Source of the DNA: Saprospiraceae bacterium
Lineage (GTDB): Bacteria; Bacteroidota; Bacteroidia; Chitinophagales; Saprospiraceae
Direction: 5' to 3'
Assembly: GCA_015494245.1 (NCBI GenBank)
Contig: WGBN01000490.1
Location: 1-5,304, forward strand
Length of the DNA: 5,304 nt
The position numbers were made by a program, and so were the translations under genes. The number at the start of each line of letters is the position of its first letter. The stretch's first letter is position 1. Of this stretch, positions 1 through 4,744 are shown in pieces. The notes below the pieces were generated by a model. It saw only the letters and a list, made by a program, of their open reading frames with translations, did no database searches and was not told where the DNA came from.

Positions 1-218
1 AAGAAACCGGCGTGGAAGGTACTGTGGTCATCAGCTTCGTAGTCGAAAAAGACGGCTCCATCACCGACGTCCGAATCGTGCGCGATATCGGCGCCGGCTG
101 CGGCAAAGAAGCCATGCGCGTCGTCAAAATGATGCCCAAATGGGTGCCCGGAAAACAACGAGGACGCCCCGTAAGGGTGCAGTTTAACTTGCCCGTCAAG
201 TTTAAACTGCAAAATTAG
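1..218 (+). CDS. tonB: Energy transducer TonB, C-terminal domain (5' end outside window)
   Basis: This is the 3' end of a gene that begins before the window. The open frame enters at position 3 and stops with TAG at 216-218. The visible 71 residues are the core of a TonB C-terminal domain: EGTVVISFVV, EKDGSI, the GAGCGKEA segment, then VPGKQRGRPV and the final FNLPVKFKL strand. In the family this periplasmic domain contacts the TonB box of outer-membrane receptors and passes on energy from ExbB-ExbD. It matches the C-terminal domain of the next gene at 55 of 67 aligned residues, with long stretches identical in DNA, so the two are tandem paralogues. Its N-terminal membrane anchor and proline region are not visible, so whether it shares the unusual two-helix N-terminus of its neighbour is unknown. 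A terminator follows directly, which suggests the two copies are transcribed separately. Confidence 0.9.
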   Translation, partial: ETGVEGTVVISFVVEKDGSITDVRIVRDIGAGCGKEAMRVVKMMPKWVPGKQRGRPVRVQFNLPVKFKLQN

Positions 219-223
219 AAACG

Positions 224-253
224 AAAAAAGGCTGCCTTCGGGCAGCCTTTTTT
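224..253 (+). terminator. Rho-independent terminator after the first tonB
   Basis: A perfect 13-bp stem (224-236 with 241-253) closes a TTCG loop flanked by C and G, the very stable cUUCGg tetraloop. The stem has a GC-rich top and an A/T base that provides six T on the plus strand and six A on the left arm. It starts five bases after the stop codon. Its core GGCTGCC/GGCAGCC is the same as in the terminator of the second tonB copy. Confidence 0.92.
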
Positions 254-324
254 GTTATAACACTCACCAAAAAAAGACTGGTAAGCATCTGTTTTATAGA
301 CCACGATTGCAAATCCTCTTACAC

Positions 325-343
325 TTTTCTCTCCACGAGAAAA
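325..343 (+). promoter_or_regulatory. Short inverted repeat in the leader of the second tonB
   Basis: TTTTCTC (325-331) and GAGAAAA (337-343) form a perfect 7-bp inverted repeat around a 5-base spacer, 55 bases before the likely start codon. It could be an operator half-site pair or a leader hairpin. There is no T-run after it, so it is not a terminator. I could not identify a convincing TAnnTTTG promoter box in the 219-398 gap, so its position relative to the transcription start is unknown. Chance origin in AT-rich DNA is possible. Confidence 0.35.
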
Positions 344-398
344 CCTCCCCTTCATTTGCAGACCCGTGATCTGTTTTTCAAAACAAAAAACAAACAAC

Positions 399-1280
399 AT
401 GATGCTTACTACACTATCCGTATCCGGCCGCGAACTCGCCCTGGCCCTGCTGCTCATCACAGCCCTTATCTTCAGCCTCATCGCCCTCACGCGCAACTAC
501 CTGAAGCAAAAATCTCAGCAGCACCTGCAGGCCGGCAAAAGCAAACTCCGCCTCGCCAAATATCCGGAAGTAGATGTCTTTCGAATGAGCGGCACCTTCT
601 TCACCACAGCCCTGATGTCAGCCCTGCTGCTCACCGTCCTCGCTTTCAACTGGACGACCTACGAAGAAGACCTTTACATTCCCGAAGATGCCGGCAGCTT
701 TGACGAAGAAATTGAACTCATACCCCGCACCGAAGCAGAAAGAAAAGAACCGCCACCACCACCGCCACCGCCACCTGCCATAGAAGTTAGCGATGAAATT
801 CTCGAAGAAGACGAACCCCTCTTTGAAGACATCTACATAGATTCAGATGATGAAATCACCGCCAGCAAAGAATCTGCTCTGCCTCCTCCACCACCGCCTC
901 CACCGCCGGCACCCGTAGAAGATGAATCCCCTCTCATCTTCGTAGAAAAAATGCCGCGGTTCCCGGGCTGTGAAAACATTCGCAACAAAGAAGAACGGGA
1001 AATTTGCGCCCAAAATGAAATGCTCAAATTCATCTACAAAAACATAGACTACCCCACCATCGCCATAGACTCAGGCGTAGAAGGCACTGTAGTCATCCGC
1101 TTCGTAGTCGAAAAAGACGGCTCCATTGCCAATGCAGAAATCGTGCGCGATATCGGCGCAGGCTGCGGCAAAGAAGCCCTGAGAGTCGTCAAAATGATGC
1201 CAAAGTGGATACCCGGAAAACAGAGCGGACAACCCGTAAGGGTGCTATTCAACCTGCCGGTCAAATTTGAATTAAAGTGA
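399..1280 (+). CDS. tonB: Energy transducer TonB with extra N-terminal membrane helix and two polyproline runs
   Basis: This 293-residue protein is a complete Bacteroidota-type TonB, expected in the inner membrane with its C-terminus in the periplasm. There it would couple the proton motive force (through ExbB-ExbD) to TonB-dependent outer-membrane transporters. From the ATG at 399, residues 13-30 form a first hydrophobic helix, 31-54 a strongly basic loop, and 67-84 a second helix of the usual TonB-anchor type ending in FNW. An acidic stretch follows, then nine prolines (118-126), an acidic linker, nine more prolines (162-170), the FVEKMPRFPGC segment (181-191) and the TonB C-terminal domain (about 208-293). 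The positive loop implies two crossings with both tails periplasmic. The ATG lies behind an A-rich leader typical of the phylum. A GTG at 366 or the ATG at 402 are other possible starts. The extra helix is unusual for TonB. Confidence 0.93.
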   Translation: MMLTTLSVSGRELALALLLITALIFSLIALTRNYLKQKSQQHLQAGKSKLRLAKYPEVDVFRMSGTFFTTALMSALLLTVLAFNWTTYEEDLYIPEDAGSFDEEIELIPRTEAERKEPPPPPPPPPAIEVSDEILEEDEPLFEDIYIDSDDEITASKESALPPPPPPPPPAPVEDESPLIFVEKMPRFPGCENIRNKEEREICAQNEMLKFIYKNIDYPTIAIDSGVEGTVVIRFVVEKDGSIANAEIVRDIGAGCGKEALRVVKMMPKWIPGKQSGQPVRVLFNLPVKFELK

Positions 1281-1286
1281 TAAAAA

Positions 1287-1310
1287 AAAGGCTGCCCCAA
1301 GGCAGCCTTT
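1287..1310. terminator. Bidirectional rho-independent terminator between tonB and tRNA-Leu
   Basis: A perfect 10-bp stem (1287-1296 with 1301-1310) has a 4-base CCAA loop. On the plus strand it begins six bases after the tonB stop and is followed by a T-rich but interrupted tract. On the minus strand it lies just downstream of the tRNA-Leu 3' end and runs into eight consecutive T (1289-1282). It therefore looks at least as strong for the tRNA as for tonB. Confidence 0.9.
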
Positions 1311-1319
1311 CTCTTTCTG

Positions 1320-1405
1320 TGCCCAGGACTGGAGTCGAACCAGCACGTCCGAAAATGGACACTAGCTCCTGAGGCTAGCGCGTCTACCAATTCCGCCACC
1401 TGGGC
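1320..1405 (-). tRNA. tRNA-Leu (anticodon CAG)
   Basis: Read on the minus strand, this is a complete 86-nt class II tRNA. The acceptor arms GCCCAGG (1405-1399) and CCTGGGC (1327-1321) pair perfectly, and the discriminator is A at 1320, as leucine tRNAs require. The anticodon stem CTAGC/GCTAG closes the 7-base loop CTCAGGA, giving anticodon CAG, which reads CUG. A long variable arm (GTCC...GGAC) and a T-arm with the GGTTCGACTCC core complete the cloverleaf. CCA is not encoded, so it must be added after transcription. A promoter lies immediately upstream and a terminator immediately downstream. The gene lies behind the rimK operon on the same strand, and some read-through from there is possible. 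Confidence 0.97.
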
Positions 1406-1415
1406 TTAGCGGCTG

Positions 1416-1445
1416 CAAAGATACAAATACTTTTCTTAAACCAAA
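1416..1445 (-). promoter_or_regulatory. Bacteroidota-type promoter of tRNA-Leu
   Basis: On the minus strand, TTTG (1445-1442, the -33 element) is followed after 18 bases by TATCTTTG (1423-1416), an exact match to the Bacteroidota -7 box TAnnTTTG. Only ten bases separate the end of the box from the mature tRNA 5' end, so the expected transcription start would give a leader of a few bases, as is usual for tRNA genes. The element lies in the 58-bp gap between the tRNA and the upstream gene. Confidence 0.8.
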
Positions 1446-1463
1446 AATTACCATTGTAAATTT

Positions 1464-2423
1464 TCAAGACGACACCCCTATGTGAAACAGGGCATCGCCC
1501 GCATTCACCACCGGCGAGTTGTTGTGCCCGATGATCCAGCCGTCGTGCCGGCAATGTACGATATGCTCTCTACTCCCATCCGGTTGGCGAATGAAGCCCA
1601 GAGGCTCGTCCTTTACCACGGGCTGACCGGAGCATTTGGTCCACTCAAAAATGCCGGGCACCTTGGCGCGCTCCCAGGTAGCATGCTCAAAAAGACGTGC
1701 CGGCGGCTTGGATGCTACAGGCACAGCCTCATCCAGCATACCATAGCTCCTCAACAACCGCTTCATAGCCTCTAAGCCGTGAGCAATGGACAGGCCGTCT
1801 AAGCGCTGATTCTCTCCCCCCTCAAAGACCAATATATGCTTGCCCATCTTGTGGGCCGTATGCCGCAAAGACCCCTTGATCAGACGCGAGCCTATCAACA
1901 GCGGCGCACCCACCCGCTCCGCCAAAGCCCGGCAGGCAGCATCCTTGCGGGTATAGCGCAACTGCGGATAATTGTAGTGATTGGCCCCTCCCGTATGAAA
2001 ATCCATACCGGCCTCAATCAGCGGCAACACCTCTCTGGTAAGTGCCCGCGCTACACGCGCCGCCAAAGAGCCCGAAGCATTTCCCGGGAAACTCCTGTTC
2101 ACATCCTTGCCATCCGGCACTTCCCGCGAAAAATTGATGAAGCCATAAACATTCAACAAAGGAATGGCAATCACACTGCCCCTCGACAAGCGACGAAACA
2201 GCCCCCCGGCCAAAGCGCGGCGCATAATCTCTATGCCATTGATCTCATCTCCGTGAATGCCGCCCGTAAACAGCAAAATAGGCCCGGGCTCCTCAGCCCT
2301 GAACACATGGCCCTGAATGTCTATCCGGTTGCCGGAAGGAAGGCGACCTATCCGCAACTTCACCACAGCCTCTTCTCCCGGCCCGATCCGCTCTCCGTGA
2401 ATGTCGAGATACTCCTCACTCAT
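1464..2423 (-). CDS. Succinylglutamate desuccinylase/aspartoacylase-family zinc hydrolase
   Basis: This 319-residue protein belongs to the AstE/AspA branch of the M14 metallopeptidase fold, whose members hydrolyse N-acyl amino acids (N-succinylglutamate, N-acetylaspartate). The zinc site is intact: GGIHGDE at 54-60 supplies His57 and Glu60, and DFHTGG at 141-146 supplies His143. DGKDVNRSFPG (104-114) matches the family's substrate-binding Asn-Arg motif, and Glu201 in VFEGGE is the probable catalytic glutamate. Residues from about 245 to the end form a glycine-rich beta domain (GQPVVKDEPLG, then DGWIIG). No signal peptide is seen, so it is probably cytoplasmic. Its ATG overlaps the rimK stop codon as ATGA, so the two are co-transcribed and probably translationally coupled. 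That pairing, and the absence of other arginine-degradation genes, argues against a true AstE role. The exact substrate is unknown. Confidence 0.93.
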   Translation of the reverse strand: MSEEYLDIHGERIGPGEEAVVKLRIGRLPSGNRIDIQGHVFRAEEPGPILLFTGGIHGDEINGIEIMRRALAGGLFRRLSRGSVIAIPLLNVYGFINFSREVPDGKDVNRSFPGNASGSLAARVARALTREVLPLIEAGMDFHTGGANHYNYPQLRYTRKDAACRALAERVGAPLLIGSRLIKGSLRHTAHKMGKHILVFEGGENQRLDGLSIAHGLEAMKRLLRSYGMLDEAVPVASKPPARLFEHATWERAKVPGIFEWTKCSGQPVVKDEPLGFIRQPDGSREHIVHCRHDGWIIGHNNSPVVNAGDALFHIGVSS

Positions 2424-3331
2424 AAACGCTTGTATTTAGGCCCTGCAGCCAACTGCCGCTCCACTTTGCCTTCAATCCATTGAATAATCCGGGAGGAAAT
2501 GTCCACTCCCGTAGTGGTTTCAATACCCTCCAAGCCCGGAGAAGCATTGACCTCCATGAGCAGCGGGCCCCGCTTAGACCGCAGAAAATCCACGCCTGCT
2601 ATATCCAGGCCCACCTTCTCGGCTGCCATCAACACCAGCTTTCGCTCCATTTCGCTCAACTGCACTTTCACAGCCGTAGCGCCGCGGTGCAAATTCGAAC
2701 GAAACTCCCCCGGAGGCGCCTGCCGCTTCATGCTGGCCACAATACGGCCACCTACCACAAAAGCGCGAATGTCGCTGCCCGAAGCCTCCCTGATGAATTC
2801 CTGCACCATGACCTTTATACCCTCCCGCTGAAAAGCACGAATAATGGAAATGGCCGTCCGCTCCGTCTCGGCCAGAATGACGCCCAACCCATGCGTGCTC
2901 TCCAACATCTTAATCACCACCGGAGGGCCGCCCAACAAACGAATGAGCAAAGACAAATCGGTGTCCTGATTGGTCAAAAAACTCCTCGGCATAGGCAATT
3001 TGGCTTTCGCCAAATGCTGTAAAGTGCACTGCTTGTCTCTGGCATGCTGAAGCGCTGCAGCCCGCGTAGCCGTAAAAACCCCCATCACCTCAAACTGACG
3101 AATCACCGCCGCCCCGTAAAAGGTAATCGAAGCCCCAATGCGCGGAATCACCGCATCCACATCCCGCAAAGGACGCCCTTCGTACAAAATCTCCGGCCGG
3201 CCACCTCCCACCAACAACTCACAGCGCGCGTGATCCACAATGCGCATATCATGCCCCCGCAGCAAACCGGCGCGAAACAAACTTCGGGTCGAGTACAAAC
3301 CCGCCCCACGCGATAAAATGACAATGTTCAT
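2420..3331 (-). CDS. rimK: RimK-family ATP-grasp alpha-L-glutamate ligase
   Basis: This 303-residue protein closely resembles E. coli RimK (300 residues), which adds glutamates to the C-terminus of ribosomal protein S6. The N-terminus NIVILSRGAGLYST, the DAVIPRIGASITFYG segment (59-73) and the ATP-grasp fold are all recognisable. Lys141 in VVIKMLE and the VQEFI strand (176-180) bind ATP. FRSNLHRG (210-217) is the hallmark substrate loop. Asp248, Glu260 and Asn262 in MEVNASPGLEG are metal ligands. I place the start at the ATG at 3331, which begins exactly where RimK proteins begin. An in-frame ATG at 3358 falls inside the probable promoter box. The gene leads a two-gene operon with an AstE/AspA-type hydrolase. 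RimK relatives also make glutamate amides of small molecules, so S6 is not the only possible substrate. The S6 gene is not in the window. Confidence 0.95.
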   Translation of the reverse strand: MNIVILSRGAGLYSTRSLFRAGLLRGHDMRIVDHARCELLVGGGRPEILYEGRPLRDVDAVIPRIGASITFYGAAVIRQFEVMGVFTATRAAALQHARDKQCTLQHLAKAKLPMPRSFLTNQDTDLSLLIRLLGGPPVVIKMLESTHGLGVILAETERTAISIIRAFQREGIKVMVQEFIREASGSDIRAFVVGGRIVASMKRQAPPGEFRSNLHRGATAVKVQLSEMERKLVLMAAEKVGLDIAGVDFLRSKRGPLLMEVNASPGLEGIETTTGVDISSRIIQWIEGKVERQLAAGPKYKRL

Positions 3332-3355
3332 CAGATTGAGGGCTCTTATACACCC

Positions 3356-3363
3356 CAAAGATA
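3356..3363 (-). promoter_or_regulatory. Probable -7 box of the rimK promoter
   Basis: The minus strand reads TATCTTTG (3363-3356), an exact TAnnTTTG match and the same octamer as in the tRNA-Leu promoter. A transcription start about seven bases downstream would give a leader of roughly 18 bases before the ATG at 3331. No clear TTTG is seen at the -33 position, so the promoter may be weaker or may need an activator. The box lies in the 87-bp gap shared with the divergent secreted-protein gene. Confidence 0.55.
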
Positions 3364-3418
3364 ACGGCTCTTAATGAATCACTATAGGAAAAAAGTCTTA
3401 TCTTGCACTCAAAAAAAA

Positions 3419-4006
3419 ATGAAAAAGCTTACCCTCCTCCTCTCCGCCCTCTTCTTCCTGCTCGCAACTTGCCTGTGGCCTCAAACCGGCCTGGCTCAAA
3501 AAACGGACTTCCCCGTACCCAAAAAGTACAAACTCAAAAAGGAAGAAGACTACTACCGCTACGAAAAAGACGTCCTCGCCACCACCGAGTGGCTGGCTAA
3601 CACCTATTTCGGAGACAAGCCCTCCAACAAAGAGCTGAAGCAACGAAAAAAAGCGCTACTCTTCGTTATGGAGTGGGGCATGGGCTGCCCCCAGGTGTCC
3701 ATCACCATCTATGAAAACATGCTGCCATCGGAGACAGATGAAGACATTCAATTCTTAATCATGTACATAGCCGGCTGGATACAACACGCCCTCACCCATC
3801 CCGACGAAGAAACTGAAGAGGCCGAACGCGCCACCTATGCCATGGAATACGTCATCCGCTTTTATGAAAAAAACAAAGGCGAAATCGGTGTCGCCGAAAG
3901 CGATTTCATGGATGAGCTGGTCGAAATACTGGAAAAAGGGAAGCTGAAAAAGTGGGTCATCAAGCACATGAGGGAGCAAGAAGGCAACGCACCCTCGCGT
4001 CTGTAG
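3419..4006 (+). CDS. Secreted protein of unknown function
   Basis: I do not recognise a named family, although short secreted proteins with a similar opening appear to be common in Bacteroidota (from memory, not checked). The protein has 195 residues from the ATG at 3419. It begins MKK, then a hydrophobic core (residues 4-20), then TGLAQK, a credible signal-peptidase cleavage region near residue 26, so export to the periplasm or beyond is expected. Cys18 lies in LLATC, a poor lipobox match, so a lipoprotein is unlikely. The mature part is charged and looks mostly helical: a tyrosine-rich DYYRYEKDV segment (44-52), an aromatic core (FVMEWGMGCP, 82-91; IAGWIQHAL, 117-125) and an acidic to basic C-terminal helix. 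Nine A precede the ATG, as in Bacteroidota leaders; an in-frame ATG at 3374 would place residues before the signal peptide. It is transcribed divergently from rimK and ends 20 bases from convergent rbfA. Confidence 0.85.
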   Translation: MKKLTLLLSALFFLLATCLWPQTGLAQKTDFPVPKKYKLKKEEDYYRYEKDVLATTEWLANTYFGDKPSNKELKQRKKALLFVMEWGMGCPQVSITIYENMLPSETDEDIQFLIMYIAGWIQHALTHPDEETEEAERATYAMEYVIRFYEKNKGEIGVAESDFMDELVEILEKGKLKKWVIKHMREQEGNAPSRL

Positions 4007-4026
4007 CAGACAAGAACCCCCTCGGG

Positions 4027-4407
4027 CTACTCCTCCTCATCCCTCCCCATCTGCCCCTCTGCGCGCAGCTTGTCGAAGACCTCGTTGAGATGCCACATCT
4101 CATCCAGGGTAGTGTCTTCAAAAAATTCAATTTCGGGAATGCGACGCACATGCCGGCGGATGCGTGTAGCCAGCGCTCTGCGCAATTTGCCGTTGTTGCG
4201 CTCCAGCACATCCAAAACGGCCTGCTTGTCATCGGCATTAAAAATGCTGAGGTAAATACGAGCCAAAAGCAAATCAGGCGTAACATGCACTTCCGTAACC
4301 GTTACCAGAGGCTTGCTGCCGTAGAGGTAATACCCCTGCTCCCGCAGCACTTCACTGAAATTTCTTTTGACCAATTCCGCTACCTGTCGTTGTCGTTTGC
4401 TTTCCAT
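4027..4407 (-). CDS. rbfA: 30S ribosome-binding factor RbfA
   Basis: This 126-residue protein has the length and features of RbfA, a single KH-type domain protein that binds immature 30S subunits near the 5' helix of 16S rRNA and supports late processing and cold growth. The opening MESKRQRQVAEL, the strand pair LVTVTEVHVTPDL (34-46) leading into ARIYLSIF (49-56), and the helix-kink-helix around NNG (71-73) are family features. RIPEIEFFEDTTLD (89-102) is the most typical RbfA signature. The short acidic tail (GRDEEE) is poorly conserved in the family. An A/G-rich stretch (GAAAAGAAAAAG) lies about 5-16 bases before the ATG and may help initiation. The gene stands alone here, not in the nusA-infB-rbfA order of many Proteobacteria, and converges on the secreted-protein gene with no obvious terminator between them. 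Confidence 0.95.
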   Translation of the reverse strand: MESKRQRQVAELVKRNFSEVLREQGYYLYGSKPLVTVTEVHVTPDLLLARIYLSIFNADDKQAVLDVLERNNGKLRRALATRIRRHVRRIPEIEFFEDTTLDEMWHLNEVFDKLRAEGQMGRDEEE

Positions 4408-4464
4408 ACGGTCTTTTTCTTTTCAATGGTTCATTAAGAATTTAAACAGCAATGCCAATAGAAA

Positions 4465-4504
4465 GCGGGCAGCCCTCCCCTTCAGGGATCGGGGGCGCGG
4501 GCAG
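4465..4504. repeat. GC-rich intergenic motif bounded by an 8-bp direct repeat
   Basis: GCGGGCAG occurs at 4465-4472 and again at 4497-4504, bracketing a C-rich then G-rich core (CCCTCCCCTTCAGGG followed by GGGGG). The core can fold imperfectly (CCCC 4477-4480 with GGGG 4491-4494). It stands out from its AT-rich surroundings and resembles, in decayed form, the CCCTCCCCTTCAGGGG-type intergenic repeats I recall from Bacteroidota genomes. No gene is visible in it. It lies upstream of rbfA. Confidence 0.4.
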
Positions 4505-4581
4505 GCTTTATCTTTCCAGATGCCCCAAAAATTTCTTAATAAACCGTTTTTCCCCAAGCCCTACATAGGTTTCCTTCGCAC

Positions 4582-4667
4582 CTTTGCGTCTTTGCGCCTT
4601 CGCGAGAGATTTTCATCTCAATAACCTCTAAGTTTTTAGCCTCTCGCAAAGCCGCAAAGCCGCGAAG
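4582..4667. repeat. Long imperfect inverted repeat within the TTTGCG cluster
   Basis: The arm at 4582-4608 matches the reverse complement of 4641-4667 at 23 of 27 positions, around a 32-base AT-rich spacer. One of the four differences would still pair as G-U in RNA. The structure could fold in transcripts from either strand. It lies downstream of the isomerase gene (minus strand), so it may act as a 3'-end structure for that transcript, although no T-run follows the stem on that strand. Confidence 0.7.
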
Positions 4668-4704
4668 AAACACCTTTGCGTCTTCTCACCTTTGCGCCTT
4701 TGCG

Positions 4705-4726
4705 ACCCTTCAACTACGTTCAGGGT
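4705..4726. repeat. Small palindromic repeat (ACCCT...AGGGT)
   Basis: ACCCT (4705-4709) pairs with AGGGT (4722-4726), and the interior AAC-TAC-GTT (4712-4720) adds a short inner stem. The unit reads CCCTTCAACTACGTTCAGGG and resembles the widespread CCCTTCGAC...CTCAGGG intergenic palindromes. It sits between the TTTGCG repeats and the last CTTCGCGAGAGAT copy. Confidence 0.5.
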
Positions 4727-4744
4727 AACACTTCGCGAGAGATA

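Larger units (their letters stand above)
4574..4743. repeat. Cluster of TTTGCG intergenic repeats
   Basis: Most of the non-coding 4408-4744 gap not otherwise listed is filled by this cluster. TTTGCG occurs five times on the plus strand (4583, 4591, 4675, 4691, 4699) and twice on the minus strand (4645-4650 and 4653-4658). CACCTTTGCGTCTT is repeated exactly at 4579-4592 and 4671-4684. CTTTGCGCCTT is repeated at 4590-4600 and 4690-4700, exactly 100 bases apart. CTTCGCGAGAGAT is repeated at 4598-4610 and 4731-4743. The cluster ends one base before the stop codon of the isomerase gene. Repeats built from TTTGCG units are, from general knowledge, common between genes in this phylum. They are non-coding here. 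Confidence 0.8.

Noticed and set aside
356..703. Plus-strand frame overlapping the start of the second tonB
   Set aside because: Low-complexity Arg/His/Pro-rich translation in another frame of a well-supported gene.
1049..1399. Minus-strand reading frame beginning MAELVDALASGAS
   Set aside because: It starts inside the tRNA-Leu gene and runs antisense through tonB. This N-terminus is the familiar mistranslation of leucine tRNA sequence.
1443..1464. AT-rich hairpin just after the hydrolase stop codon as a terminator
   Set aside because: The stem has 8 of 9 pairs but almost all are A-T, no T-run follows on the minus strand, and it overlaps the -33 box of the tRNA promoter.
1482..3316. Several plus-strand reading frames opposite the hydrolase and rimK genes
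   Set aside because: They are rich in His, Arg, Pro and Gln without any recognisable domain, and they lie antisense to genes with clear family motifs. They are frame shadows.
3999..4011. GTCTG-TAG-CAGAC palindrome with the stop codon in its loop
   Set aside because: Only 5 bp with a 3-base loop and no T-run. Too small to call a terminator and likely chance.
4574..4743. CRISPR array
   Set aside because: Repeat units are short, irregularly spaced, in both orientations and without uniform spacers, and no cas gene is present.
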